38,118 nucleotides of DNA from CAZHOV01 sp964534315 (lineage in GTDB: Bacteria > Bacteroidota > Bacteroidia > Chitinophagales > Saprospiraceae): positions 1 through 38,118 of the forward strand of contig CAZHOV010000034.1 in NCBI GenBank assembly GCA_964534315.1, read 5' to 3'. Made by a program: the position numbers and the translations under genes. The notes below the pieces were generated by a model. The model was not told the DNA's origin. It did not search any database and saw only the letters and a list, made by a program, of their open reading frames with translations. This document shows, piece after piece, positions 1 to 8,309 of the stretch. Numbering within the stretch: the stretch's first letter is position 1; every line of letters begins with the position of its first letter.

Positions 1-2
1 AT

Positions 3-58
3 ACTTCATACTTCATACTTCATACTTCATACTTCATACTTCATACTTCATACTTCAT
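3..58. repeat. Heptamer tandem repeat (ACTTCAT)x8
   Basis: Eight perfect head-to-tail copies of ACTTCAT, possibly continuing left of the window edge. The period is 7, so it is not a codon-phase repeat. It lies in a non-coding stretch (1-330) upstream of trmN6. It is one of several heptamer tracts in intergenic DNA of this window. Confidence 0.97.
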
Positions 59-63
59 ACTTT

Positions 64-79
64 CTCAACAACTCAACAA
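64..79. repeat. Octamer repeat (CTCAACAA)x2
   Basis: Two direct copies of CTCAACAA immediately after the heptamer tract. The same octamer occurs three times at 37333-37356 at the other end of the window. The rest of 80-330 is AT-rich and shows no gene or clear promoter. Confidence 0.8.
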
Positions 80-330
80 ACTTCCTCCCTTCCACTTCCA
101 TATACATTACTCTTTTCAGTAAAAAATGTTCAACCTGCTTTCATAATATAAGAGGAATAAAAAGATAAAATTCCATAAAATAAAACGGATTTATTTTAAA
201 AGGGTTAGCGCTACCTAAAAACTTTAAGCATCGAAAATGGTTTAAACGGTAGTAATTGACAGATCGAATCGAACGGATTGAGAAGGAGTTCAATGAAAAT
301 TTATTTTTTTGATTAGAATAGGAAATAAAA

Positions 331-1047
331 ATGGCAGATCAGGTATTTCGTTTCAAACAATTTGAAGTGGCTCAGGACAAATGTGCCATGAAAATCGGAA
401 CAGATGGCGTTCTATTGGGGGCCTGGGTAGATGTATCAGATATATCAACAGCTTTGGATATTGGATCGGGAACCGGTGTCATTGCGCTGATTATTGCTCA
501 GCGATCAACGCAGGCTCAGATAGAAGCGGTAGAGATTGATGAAAATTCCTTTGAACAGACCGAAGAAAACTTCAGGAATGCTCCTTGGTCAGACAGGTTG
601 CAAGCTCAACACGATTCCATTCAAAATTTTTCAAGGAAAACGGATAAAAAATATGATTTAATTATTAGTAATCCGCCTTTTTTTACCGGAGGAACTCTAA
701 GTTCTAGCAATAAGCGTAACAGTGTACGCCACACCGTAAAGCTGCCTAGTGGAGACTTGTTGAGATGTGTCCAGCAATTATTGAGTCAGAAAGGGCGATT
801 TGCTCTTATCTTACCATATATTGAGGGGTTAAAATTTCAGGAGTTGGCGCTTTCTTATAATTTACATTGTACGAAAATTACCGAAGTTCGACCAAGAGCT
901 TCTAAGCCAGTGGAACGATTGCTTATGCAGTTTGAGAAAAGAAAGATCGTTCCAATAGTCGAGGAATTGATAGTTTACGAGGAAGAGGGGAATCATTATA
1001 CGAAAGACTATATTGAGTTAACAAAAGCTTTTTACTTAAACATGTAA
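331..1047 (+). CDS. trmN6: tRNA1(Val) (adenine37-N6)-methyltransferase
   Basis: Class I SAM-dependent methyltransferase of the TrmN6/YfiC family, which methylates N6 of A37 in tRNA1(Val) in the cytoplasm. The 238-residue length fits the family. Visible motifs are the SAM-binding motif I LDIGSGTGVIAL (residues about 43-54), the acidic motif II end VEID, and the catalytic NPPFF tetrad motif (about 114-118) typical of N6-adenine methylases. The N-terminal KIGTDGVLLGAW is also characteristic of this family. The ATG at 331 follows an A-rich stretch, as usual in Bacteroidota, with no Shine-Dalgarno. It is transcribed alone and ends at a strong hairpin at 1113-1151. Other small methylases such as PrmC or RsmC share the NPP motif, but the N-terminal signature makes TrmN6 the best call. 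Confidence 0.9.
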   Translation: MADQVFRFKQFEVAQDKCAMKIGTDGVLLGAWVDVSDISTALDIGSGTGVIALIIAQRSTQAQIEAVEIDENSFEQTEENFRNAPWSDRLQAQHDSIQNFSRKTDKKYDLIISNPPFFTGGTLSSSNKRNSVRHTVKLPSGDLLRCVQQLLSQKGRFALILPYIEGLKFQELALSYNLHCTKITEVRPRASKPVERLLMQFEKRKIVPIVEELIVYEEEGNHYTKDYIELTKAFYLNM

Positions 1048-1112
1048 TAATTTTTTAATGTGACGAGAAAAGTAAGGTTGGGGTTCCTTTCGCCCGAAAA
1101 AAATAATTGCTT

Positions 1113-1157
1113 AGGCTGGCTCGTCCTTATTTGAAGGGGATGGGCCAGCCTGATTTT
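1113..1157. terminator. Bidirectional terminator between trmN6 and the convergent small gene
   Basis: A 14-bp stem (left arm 1113-1126, right arm 1138-1151, two G-T wobbles) with an 11-nt loop is followed on the + strand by GATTTTTTC. On the minus strand the downstream sequence also has a U-rich run, so it can stop transcription from both convergent genes. Confidence 0.8.
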
Positions 1158-1162
1158 TTCGG

Positions 1163-1420
1163 TTAGCTGGAATGATTGGAAGATTCAGCAATAATTTTTT
1201 TGGCTAGGTCTAAGATAGTGGTGTCGTCGAGGTGAACAATACCACCGTTGGGGCCTGGTTGGATATGGCTGGAGACAACTTTTCCGTCTTCAAATTTTTT
1301 GGCTCCGAAATAATTTCTGATGGTTTGCTCGTCCATGTCTAATTCCTGAGCAATTCGCTTAATACTGCCGGTCGGCAAGCTATGCTTGATTTCTCTTAAT
1401 TCATCAAATGTAATATTCAT
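1163..1420 (-). CDS. Small putative DNA-binding protein (HTH-like)
   Basis: An 85-residue basic/acidic protein with a helix-turn-helix-like segment at residues about 18-38 (GSIKRIAQELDMDEQTIRNY), which reads like a winged or LexA/XRE-type recognition helix pair. The middle contains a glycine/proline turn (PGPNGGIVHLDD). It belongs to a type of small conserved Bacteroidota protein that I cannot name further. It is divergent from the DUF72 gene with 109 bp between starts. A weak promoter can be read on the minus strand: TTTG at 1494-1497, 19 nt, then TAACTTTC at 1467-1474. It could be a small transcription factor or nucleoid-associated protein; the HTH assignment rests only on sequence pattern. 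Confidence 0.7.
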   Translation of the reverse strand: MNITFDELREIKHSLPTGSIKRIAQELDMDEQTIRNYFGAKKFEDGKVVSSHIQPGPNGGIVHLDDTTILDLAKKIIAESSNHSS

Positions 1421-1529
1421 GTTGATCAGATTTTGTGAAGAAATAAAGAAGTGACAAATTGTTATGGAAAGTTATAAATTTTAATTATAAAATCAAATCT
1501 GTTTATTAATTTTTATAGTTATTGTTTAT

Positions 1530-2447
1530 ATGAAATTCGGTAAATTACCAAGCGTTGATCAAGTTGATTTTTCCCTTCCCGCTCCTCCGGCAGAAAATGG
1601 TCTGGTATTTTCGGCTTTACCACCAAAGCCAGGCAAGACTAAAGTCTATATAGGTTGTACCGGTTGGAGCATGAAAGAATGGGTTGGGCGGGTATATCCT
1701 GCCGGTACAAAGACCAAAGACTTTCTGCTGCACTACGGCAAACAATTCAATACCATAGAGCTAAATACCACTCATTACCGAATACCGACTATTGAGACCC
1801 TTAACAAATGGAAAGGCCAGACCCCTGAAGATTTCAAATTCTGTCCTAAAATACCCCAGGTCATTAGCCACAGTAAAAGTCTGGGAATCGGAACAGACCG
1901 GATTGAGGCTTTTTGTAGTGTTATTCAGCAATTAAAGGAAAAGTTGGGTTGTTGTTTTTTACAACTCTCTCCATATTTCGGCGTCGATAAGTCAGATAAA
2001 TTAAAAGCATTTCTTAATCATTTTCCTTCTCACATTCCACTAGCTATTGAGTTTCGCCATGAAAGTTGGTTTGTTGGTTCTTCCGAAGCCGCCGATCTAT
2101 TTACGTTCTTACGGGAAAAAAACCGGGGCATGGTTATCACGGATGTTGCCGGCCGCAGAGATGTTTTGCATATGCGGCTGACCAATCATCAAATGATGAT
2201 CCGCTTTGTCGGCAATGGGTTGCATCCGACCGACTATACCCGGATCGACGCTTGGATAGATCAACTAAATCAATGGATCGAGGCAGGTTTACATGAGATT
2301 TTCTTTTTCCCCCACGAACCTGACAATATCCTTGCTCCCGAATTATCCCTATATTTGGTCGAAAAATTGAAAAAATTTGATCATCTTGATGTTCGCGGAC
2401 CAAGCCTAAGAGATAAAGACCAAGGCGGTCAAATAAGTTTGTTTTGA
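1530..2447 (+). CDS. DUF72 (YecE-family) TIM-barrel-like protein
   Basis: A 305-residue member of the DUF72/YecE family, of unknown biochemical function, predicted to be a cytoplasmic TIM-barrel-like protein. Family landmarks are visible: YIGCTGWSMKEWVGRVYP near residues 41-58, the NTIELNTTHYRIPT segment near 74-87, FKFCPKIPQVISH near 102-114, and a late FFFPHEPDN. The N-terminal 35 residues precede the conserved domain. The stop codon TGA (2445-2447) lies just before the ppk1 start, so the two genes are likely cotranscribed. Nothing in the sequence suggests a substrate. Confidence 0.9.
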   Translation: MKFGKLPSVDQVDFSLPAPPAENGLVFSALPPKPGKTKVYIGCTGWSMKEWVGRVYPAGTKTKDFLLHYGKQFNTIELNTTHYRIPTIETLNKWKGQTPEDFKFCPKIPQVISHSKSLGIGTDRIEAFCSVIQQLKEKLGCCFLQLSPYFGVDKSDKLKAFLNHFPSHIPLAIEFRHESWFVGSSEAADLFTFLREKNRGMVITDVAGRRDVLHMRLTNHQMMIRFVGNGLHPTDYTRIDAWIDQLNQWIEAGLHEIFFFPHEPDNILAPELSLYLVEKLKKFDHLDVRGPSLRDKDQGGQISLF

Positions 2448-2458
2448 AAAAAGAACCT

Positions 2459-4519
2459 ATGAAAAAACAACCAGAACCATATTTACACAGAGATTTAAGC
2501 TGGCTTTCTTTTAATTACAGGGTTTTGCAAGAGGCTAAAGATCCCACTGTTCCCCTATTTGAGCGGATCAAGTTCCTGGCCATCTACTCTTCTAATCTCG
2601 ATGAGTTTTTCAGAGTGCGGGTTGGTCAGTTGAGAAACCTCGTTAATATCAATAAGAAGGCAAAGAAGGAATTAGAGTTTGATCCAAAGGCCGTATTGAA
2701 ATCTGTCTTAAAAACCGTCAATAAACAACAAGAAGAATTTAGTGATATATTTGAAAATCAAATTGTTAAGGAATTAAAAAAATACAATATTCATCTTTTG
2801 AGGCGGATGGATCTCAATTCAGTTCAAAAAGAATTTGTAGAAAAGTATTTCCAGGACCATCTGCTTCCATTCGTTCAGCCGGTTTTGCTGGTAAAGAAAA
2901 AGATCAAGCCCTTTCTGAATAATGCCGCTCTTTACCTAACGGTATTACTGAGAGACAAAGAGGCCCCGGAAGCTCCGACTGAATATGCCATTCTGAAAAT
3001 ACCCTCCGATCATTTGCCTCGCTTTCTGGAACTTCCCTCCGTCGCTCCCCGGAAGGACATGATACTGCTTGACGACGTGGTAAGACACAGTATTATTTCA
3101 CTTTTCCCGGGCTATGATATCATTAGTACGTATTCCATTAAATTGACCCGGGATGCAGAACTATACATCGAAGATGAATTTTCCGGAGATTTGATCCAGA
3201 AGATCAAAGTAAGCCTGACCAAACGCAATGTCGGTCCTGCTTCCCGGCTGGTTTATGACCGTGAAATGCCCGATGAGTTGCTGCAGTTCCTGAAGGAATC
3301 TTTTTATCTGAGCAATCTCGACTTACTGGCGGAGGGCAGATATCACAATAACTTTGACTTTTTCAAATTTCCATCTTTTGGGTTAGATCAGTTGAAGTAC
3401 AATCCGCTACCTCCTATTCCTTTTCGTTCTCTGGAAATGGCCCCGGATATATTTGAGGCCATTAAGAAAAAAGACCACCTAATTCATGTCCCCTACCATT
3501 CTTACGAGTCGGTCATTCAACTCTTCGAAACCGCTGCTGAAGACCCTGATGTAACCCATATTAAAATCGTCCAATATCGGGTAGCTAAACGGTCGAGGAT
3601 TATGGAAGCACTTATGAAAGCGGTTGAGAATGGCAAACAGGTAACTGTATTTGTAGAAGTAAAAGCCCGGTTTGATGAAGAGGCCAATCTGCGATGGGGA
3701 GAAAAACTGGAAAAGGCCGGAGTTAATGTGCAATACAGCTTCCCGGGCCTCAAAGTACATTCGAAAATTGCGCTTATCGTCCGTAAAGAACAAAACAAAA
3801 TCAAACTGTACAGTTATTTAAGTACAGGGAATTTTCACGAAGATACCGTTAAGATATATTGTGACTTCGGACTATTCACAGCAGATGAACGACTTACTCA
3901 GGAAGTAGCCCGCGTTTTCACTTTTTTAGAAACCGTCAAAACGCCCCAGCAGGTATTCGAACATCTCCTTGTCGGCCAATTTAACCTTCGCCCACAAATC
4001 GAGACCTTCATTGATCAGGAAATTGCCAATGCAAAAGTAGGAAAACCAGCTAGCATTATCTTGAAAATGAATAATCTGCAAGATCCCAAAATGATCGGAA
4101 AGCTGTACGAAGCCAGCCAGGCAGGGGTAAAAATCAAGATGATCATTAGAGGGATTTGCTCACTGGTACCGGGCCAAAAAGGAATAAGTGATAACATTGA
4201 GGTAATCAGTATCGTGGATCGTTTTCTCGAGCACGCTCGTGTTTTTATTTTCTATAATGACGGAAACGAACGGCTATATTTATCCTCTGCCGATTGGATG
4301 GTACGAAACCTTAGCTATCGCATCGAAACCACTTTCCCTGTTTATGCTCCTGAAATACAGGCAGAAATTAAAGATATTTTGATGTTGCAGTTCAAGGATA
4401 ATATCAAGGCCCGGGTGATCAATAAAAAGCAAACTAATCCTTATCGTAAGGACAAATCAGATATTGTTTTCCGGTCTCAATTGGAAACCTACTTTTATTA
4501 CAAAAGAAGAGATGAGTGA
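2459..4519 (+). CDS. ppk1: Polyphosphate kinase 1
   Basis: Reversible synthesis of inorganic polyphosphate from ATP; a cytoplasmic or membrane-associated enzyme of stress and phosphate storage. The order is typical: N-terminal domain with HRDLSWLSFNYRVLQEA, head domain, then two phospholipase-D-like catalytic domains. The autophosphorylated histidine lies in KVHSKIAL (His434 counted from the ATG) and the second catalytic histidine in LEHARVFIFYN (His592). Length of about 686 residues matches PPK1. A TTG at 2444 would overlap the DUF72 stop, but the in-frame ATG at 2459 is more likely and leaves the conserved N-terminus intact. It sits downstream of the DUF72 gene in a probable two-gene operon. 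Confidence 0.95.
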   Translation: MKKQPEPYLHRDLSWLSFNYRVLQEAKDPTVPLFERIKFLAIYSSNLDEFFRVRVGQLRNLVNINKKAKKELEFDPKAVLKSVLKTVNKQQEEFSDIFENQIVKELKKYNIHLLRRMDLNSVQKEFVEKYFQDHLLPFVQPVLLVKKKIKPFLNNAALYLTVLLRDKEAPEAPTEYAILKIPSDHLPRFLELPSVAPRKDMILLDDVVRHSIISLFPGYDIISTYSIKLTRDAELYIEDEFSGDLIQKIKVSLTKRNVGPASRLVYDREMPDELLQFLKESFYLSNLDLLAEGRYHNNFDFFKFPSFGLDQLKYNPLPPIPFRSLEMAPDIFEAIKKKDHLIHVPYHSYESVIQLFETAAEDPDVTHIKIVQYRVAKRSRIMEALMKAVENGKQVTVFVEVKARFDEEANLRWGEKLEKAGVNVQYSFPGLKVHSKIALIVRKEQNKIKLYSYLSTGNFHEDTVKIYCDFGLFTADERLTQEVARVFTFLETVKTPQQVFEHLLVGQFNLRPQIETFIDQEIANAKVGKPASIILKMNNLQDPKMIGKLYEASQAGVKIKMIIRGICSLVPGQKGISDNIEVISIVDRFLEHARVFIFYNDGNERLYLSSADWMVRNLSYRIETTFPVYAPEIQAEIKDILMLQFKDNIKARVINKKQTNPYRKDKSDIVFRSQLETYFYYKRRDE

Positions 4520-4529
4520 TTGTCAATTA

Positions 4530-4589
4530 GCAATGTGTAATGAGTAATGTTTTCACTCTTAATTCTTCATTTCCCAAGACTCAAGACTC
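4530..4589. repeat. Degenerate heptamer repeats in the ppk1-miaE spacer
   Basis: GCAATGT GTAATGA GTAATGT (4530-4550) and two copies of AAGACTC (4576-4589). Both have period 7. The first belongs to the same NAATGAN-like family as the tracts at 5917 and, in reverse complement, 35363. The spacer holds no other feature. Confidence 0.7.
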
Positions 4590-4595
4590 AATATT

Positions 4596-5180
4596 ATGAA
4601 ATTAAACCTGGACGTAAAAATACCGAGCCGTAAAGAATGGATAGATGCTGTGATGGCTGACTTTCCTGCTTTTTTGCAAGACCATGCCGACTGTGAACGT
4701 AAAGCTTCCGCTATGGCGATGAGTTTTGTTGCCAAGTATCCCAACCGGGTGGAGATCATTCCTGAATTGATCGAGACGGCCATTGAAGAATTGGAGCACT
4801 TTGAGAGTGTCTATAAATTGATGGCTGAGCGCGGTATTCAACTCACTCATTCTATTGGGGAAGATCCTTATGTAAAGGCATTGATCAAGCGTTGTCACTC
4901 TGGCAGGGAAGAACGCTTTCTAGACCGGCTACTCATTGCTTCTGTGGTGGAGACCCGTGGAGCAGAGCGGTTCCGCATGGTTTCCGAAGCCCAAGAAGAC
5001 CCTGAAATGCATCGGTTTTATAAAGTATTGTGGGCATCGGAGGCGAAACACGGGCATATCTTCGTAAAAATGGCTCTCAACTATTTTCCCGAGCAACAAG
5101 TTTATGACCGTTTGGAATGGTGGATGGATCATGAAGCGGAGGTGCTGGATGGGCTGGAGATAAGGCCGGCGCTACATTGA
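4596..5180 (+). CDS. miaE: tRNA-(ms2io6A37) hydroxylase
   Basis: Di-iron monooxygenase of the ferritin-like superfamily that hydroxylates the isopentenyl group of ms2i6A37 in tRNA. The 194-residue length fits the shorter MiaE group. Metal-ligand motifs are seen: an early Glu near DCERKA, IEELEHFE (EExxH-type), VETRGAERF, and the late SEAKHGH (ExxH). The ending is DGLEIRPALH. The ATG at 4596 is preceded by an A/T-rich leader rather than a Shine-Dalgarno. It stands 76 bp after ppk1 on the same strand, with heptamer repeats between. It would need MiaA and MiaB products encoded elsewhere. Confidence 0.9.
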   Translation: MKLNLDVKIPSRKEWIDAVMADFPAFLQDHADCERKASAMAMSFVAKYPNRVEIIPELIETAIEELEHFESVYKLMAERGIQLTHSIGEDPYVKALIKRCHSGREERFLDRLLIASVVETRGAERFRMVSEAQEDPEMHRFYKVLWASEAKHGHIFVKMALNYFPEQQVYDRLEWWMDHEAEVLDGLEIRPALH

Positions 5181-5199
5181 TGGATGGATGGATAATAGA

Positions 5200-5262
5200 A
5201 TTGCACATTGCACATTGCACATTGCACATTGCACATTGCTCATTGCACATTGCTCATTGCTC
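5200..5262. repeat. Heptamer tandem repeat (ATTGCAC/ATTGCTC)x9
   Basis: Nine head-to-tail heptamers, six ATTGCAC and three ATTGCTC, between miaE and the next gene. The alternating A/T at position 6 in the last copies suggests expansion and contraction by slippage. A short TGGA tetramer run (5181-5193) precedes it. Confidence 0.97.
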
Positions 5263-5358
5263 AACCGTCTTCGACTTTACTATTAAAATGTTGGACCAGT
5301 ATACATAAGGAAATTAAATCGCGTTATAGAGAAAAACAGATTCCAAGACTGCATCTCT

Positions 5359-5916
5359 ATGACCAAAGTATTTTTTCCATTTTTTCTTGTCTTATTTTCC
5401 CTACAATTAGCTGCACAACCAGCCATTTCCAAGGATTCGGTTAACACGGAATTATTTACCACCACTGATAATTTCTTCTTTGAAATAGGGGGCAGTTTTG
5501 TCTGGTTGGGAGGGTTAAATTATGAGCGGATCGTGTTTCGAAAAAAACACTTTTTTGCTACCCTTCGCGGAGGTGTAGGGCTTGATCTTTGGCATAGCGC
5601 GCAGTCTGCTCTGGCACTGCTGGCGGGAGGCTCCTTGAATTTCGGAAAGGTGCACTACCTGGAGATCGGTGCCAATGCCAAATGGTCGATCTGGGTAGAG
5701 CGTATCAGGCCCTCGCTGGATGCCCCTGTCACCTACGACTGGAATGCTTCCATCAATTATTTACCACATATCGGATATCGGTATCAGCCGCTTGCCACCA
5801 ATTTTATCTTCAGGCTGACTGTCGTTCCTCTCCGTCTTCCCTGCGGTCTCAATAGTACCGTTTGCAATAATTTATGGGTACCCTGGATTGGTATTAGTGG
5901 GGGGATAAGTTTTTAA
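5359..5916 (+). CDS. Secreted outer-membrane beta-barrel-like protein, unknown
   Basis: A 185-residue protein with a clear N-terminal signal peptide (MTKVFFPFFLVLFSLQLAAQ, likely cut after AAQ). The mature part has alternating hydrophobic strands, many glycines (FEIGGSFVWLGGLNYERI, LRGGVGLDL) and a C-terminal phenylalanine, all typical of small outer-membrane barrels. No named family was recognised. The sequence LPHIGYRYQP about two thirds along is common in Bacteroidota small OM proteins. It is monocistronic; the first nine-copy heptamer tract lies about 97 nt upstream of the start and another short heptamer run immediately follows the stop. Confidence 0.75.
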   Translation: MTKVFFPFFLVLFSLQLAAQPAISKDSVNTELFTTTDNFFFEIGGSFVWLGGLNYERIVFRKKHFFATLRGGVGLDLWHSAQSALALLAGGSLNFGKVHYLEIGANAKWSIWVERIRPSLDAPVTYDWNASINYLPHIGYRYQPLATNFIFRLTVVPLRLPCGLNSTVCNNLWVPWIGISGGISF

Positions 5917-5937
5917 TAATGAGCAATGAATAATGAT
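5917..5937. repeat. Degenerate heptamer repeat x3 (TAATGAG CAATGAA TAATGAT)
   Basis: Three 7-nt units of the pattern YAATGAN directly after the stop codon of the upstream gene. The following 5938-6125 is AT-rich with no gene seen. Confidence 0.7.
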
Positions 5938-6125
5938 TAATTAATAATTGAAGGGGGTGAGCATAATTCACAAAATCAATCAAAAAGCTGAAAGCCTTTA
6001 ACATGTATAGTCCCTTTTGATATATAGGATTTTTAGAAAGCAGGATTCACTACTTGCATTTTCTTAGATTTTCTCCTATTTTTCAAAAATAATTATTCAC
6101 CAATTGTTGAAGAATTTGCCCCAAG

Positions 6126-6416
6126 ATGAAAGCTTTTATCCTAGTTATTACTTCGTTACTCTATTTATCGAATGCATTAATAAGTCAATCCCTTCACCAT
6201 TCTTCTGGTACTAAGGCAGTAATTATTGGTATTTCGGAATACCAAAACCGCTTGATTCCTGACCTCCAGTTCGCACATAAAGATGCCTTAATTGAAAATA
6301 TTAATCATAATTTGAAACTAAACCCAAATGAAAAAAATATTTCCCGGAGGACTAAAAGAATAGCGTTATTGTCTGAATCTGGATTTGCTGGATTATGGGA
6401 TATTCAGAATAGATAA
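6126..6416 (+). pseudogene. 5' fragment of a caspase-like (peptidase C14) secreted protein
   Basis: The N-terminal 70 residues read as a signal peptide (MKAFILVITSLLYLSNALISQ) followed by the first strand of a caspase-like domain, TKAVIIGISEYQ, and PDLQFAHKDA. In intact Bacteroidota caspase-like proteins this leads into a 200-residue or longer domain with a His-Cys dyad. Here the reading frame runs at 6369 into an inverted-repeat element and stops at 6414-6416; no catalytic His or Cys region follows. The HAD gene begins only 76 bp further on the other strand, so the rest of the gene is gone. I infer truncation by deletion associated with the repeat element. It could still be expressed as a short secreted peptide, but that is unlikely. 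Confidence 0.7.
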
Positions 6417-6483
6417 AATGGATTTCCAATCCATTTTCAAAATCTTGTTAATCCTTAAATCCAGCAAATCCAGATTCAGACAA
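6369..6483. mobile_element. 115-bp MITE/REP-like element with 26-bp terminal inverted repeats
   Basis: The left arm 6369-6394 and right arm 6458-6483 are perfect inverted repeats of 26 bp (core TCTGAATCTGGATTTGCTGG). The interior carries a second perfect hairpin, AAAATGGATT / AATCCATTTT (6415-6424 and 6428-6437) with a 3-nt loop. It codes for nothing and interrupts the caspase-like fragment. It also lies just past the stop of the HAD gene and may act as its terminator. From memory, similar TCTGAATC-GGATTT-GGATT repeats are common between genes in Bacteroidota; no transposase is present here. Confidence 0.75.
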
Positions 6484-6492
6484 CTAGCCCAT

Positions 6493-7200
6493 TTAACCCG
6501 GTACTTCCGCCTCCCTAATCAACCTCTTAAACCCTTCATAATCTTCATAATCCCGGATGACATGACGCGCTCCGACATCCTCCAACACTTCTACATCTCC
6601 CTTATGGCGGACTCCGATAAAACTGACCCCCAAATTGCGGGATGTCCTTACATCCCATAAGGCATCGCCGATGTAGACAATACGCTCGATGGAGGGATGC
6701 TGTTGACGGCATAATCCGATCGCTTCATTCAAAATATCCTCGCGTGTTTCTTTTTCATCTCCGCCACTCAAGACAGTACCGTTGAGATTGATACTGATGT
6801 GATTAAGCTTGATGCGGGCAGGTGCCTTCCAACCTCCTGTGGCAATACCAACGGCCAGATCAGTTTCATCCATCAAGCGGGTAAAGGTGTGCTTTGCCTT
6901 CGGCACTTCCCTGAAATCCTCCGGCTTTGCCGCCCTGTTTTGCTGAAGCTTATCTAAATAACAATTGATAAAGTTCTGATGCTCCTGCCGCGAGGCGATC
7001 CGGTTAAAATATCGTAGAAAGACCGTATTGAAGATAGTGGTATCCGTAACATGCGGAAACTGATGCCAGTCAATGGTGGGAAAGGGTTGCTGGAAGACTT
7101 CCTCAAAGGATTGAGCGAAAGAGAGACTATCTTTCTTGTCAGAATGGACCAATGTCCCGTCAATATCAAACAATACCAAGGTAGATTTATTCTTCTTCAT
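6493..7200 (-). CDS. HAD-family hydrolase (phosphatase)
   Basis: A 235-residue haloacid-dehalogenase-superfamily phosphatase. Motif I is FDIDGTLVHSD (nucleophile Asp in DIDGT, residues about 12-16), motif II is the GIATGG region (about 119-124), motif III the conserved Lys near GWKAPARIK, and motif IV GDALWDVRTS (about 177-186). The alpha-helical cap between motifs I and II resembles phosphoglycolate-phosphatase-like members. The substrate cannot be read from sequence. The start overlaps the 3' end of dinB by 14 nt, indicating cotranscription and possibly coupled translation. Confidence 0.85.
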   Translation of the reverse strand: MKKNKSTLVLFDIDGTLVHSDKKDSLSFAQSFEEVFQQPFPTIDWHQFPHVTDTTIFNTVFLRYFNRIASRQEHQNFINCYLDKLQQNRAAKPEDFREVPKAKHTFTRLMDETDLAVGIATGGWKAPARIKLNHISINLNGTVLSGGDEKETREDILNEAIGLCRQQHPSIERIVYIGDALWDVRTSRNLGVSFIGVRHKGDVEVLEDVGARHVIRDYEDYEGFKRLIREAEVPG

Positions 7201-8275
7201 AGTTGTTCAAAAAATCAAATTCTAATTGGGTTCCCTCTACCGGATTTTCCTTGGCGAGGTTCGATACAGAAACACCGATCAACCGCAATTGTTCCATTTC
7301 CTGAAAGTGATCCCTGAGCAATTGAAGGCTCGCCTGCTCAAACTCCTGAAAATTGCGCAACTCATGCATAAAGGTCTTACTACGGGTCAGTATTTTGAAA
7401 TCGGTCGACTTCATTTTGAGTGTCAGCGTTCTGCCAAAGTTATCTTTTTGCTTCATACTCTCATATACCCTCCTAATTAACGGTACCAGCTTTTCTTTTA
7501 GTCCGGCATAGGTGCCAATATCTTCGCCAAAGGTACGCTCCGCTCCGATCGACTTGCGGATGCGGTGCGGATTGACCGGCCGATGGTCTTCGCCTCTGAC
7601 AATAGCATAAAAATGACGCCCCATCTTACCAAAGCGCTGCACCAGATCAATCTGACTCCATCGCTTAAGATCTGCTCCGCTATGAATGCCCAACCCTTTC
7701 ATCTTTCTGGCAGTTACCTTCCCAATACCATGGAATTTCTCGATAGGCAACTCTTCCAAAAATGCCGTAGCTTCTTCAGGGGTGATCACCTTTTGCCCAT
7801 TGGGCTTGTTGATATCAGATGCAACTTTGGCCAAGAATTTATTAAAAGAAATACCTGCAGAGGCAGTGAGGCGGGTTTCTTCAAAAATACGCTTGCGGAT
7901 CTCTTTGGCGATAATCGTACCGGAGGGAATTCCGCGTTTGTTTTCCGTAATATCCAGATAGGCCTCATCCAGGGAAAGCGGTTCGATCAGCTCCGTATAT
8001 TGTTCAAAAATAGCCCGGATCTGCTGAGAGACCGACCGGTAAAGGTCAAACCTCGGTTTAACGAAGATCAGGTCAGGACATAATTTGACCGCCTTAAAAC
8101 CAGGCATGGCCGACCGCACGCCAAACTTACGCGCTTCATAACTAGCTGCAGCAACTACTCCTCTCCTCCCCCCGCCACCAACGGCAACGGGTTTACCTTT
8201 CAATTCGGGTTGCTCCCGTTGCTCTACTGAAGCGTAGAAGGCATCCATATCGATATGGATAATTTTGCGAATCAT
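7187..8275 (-). CDS. dinB: DNA polymerase IV (Y family)
   Basis: Error-prone translesion DNA polymerase. The N-terminal palm has HIDMDAFYASVEQRE with catalytic Asp9 and Tyr14 at the steric-gate position; the second catalytic motif is SLDEAYLDIT (about residues 102-111). The HhH/thumb region has FHGIGKVTARKMKGLGI, and the little-finger domain follows with RKSIGAERTF. The C-terminus TQLEFDFL fits a sliding-clamp-binding QLxFxF-type peptide. The 362-residue length is standard. It is preceded by the large T9SS gene (34 bp) and overlaps the HAD gene downstream. No LexA-type operator was identified. Confidence 0.95.
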   Translation of the reverse strand: MIRKIIHIDMDAFYASVEQREQPELKGKPVAVGGGGRRGVVAAASYEARKFGVRSAMPGFKAVKLCPDLIFVKPRFDLYRSVSQQIRAIFEQYTELIEPLSLDEAYLDITENKRGIPSGTIIAKEIRKRIFEETRLTASAGISFNKFLAKVASDINKPNGQKVITPEEATAFLEELPIEKFHGIGKVTARKMKGLGIHSGADLKRWSQIDLVQRFGKMGRHFYAIVRGEDHRPVNPHRIRKSIGAERTFGEDIGTYAGLKEKLVPLIRRVYESMKQKDNFGRTLTLKMKSTDFKILTRSKTFMHELRNFQEFEQASLQLLRDHFQEMEQLRLIGVSVSNLAKENPVEGTQLEFDFLNNYEEE

Positions 8276-8309
8276 AATGTTTAGGTGGAGTACACCTGAG
8301 TCATCTATT

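Noticed and set aside
293..316. Seven-codon leader peptide preceded by AAGGAG upstream of trmN6
   Set aside because: Shine-Dalgarno sequences are otherwise not used here, and a peptide this short cannot be supported.
2444..2458. TTG start of ppk1
   Set aside because: It overlaps the stop of the preceding gene and adds only five residues; the ATG at 2459 is adequate.
5208..5444. Frame beginning in the ATTGCAC heptamers
   Set aside because: Repeat-derived (HIAHCTL repeats) and overlaps the start of a better supported secreted-protein gene.
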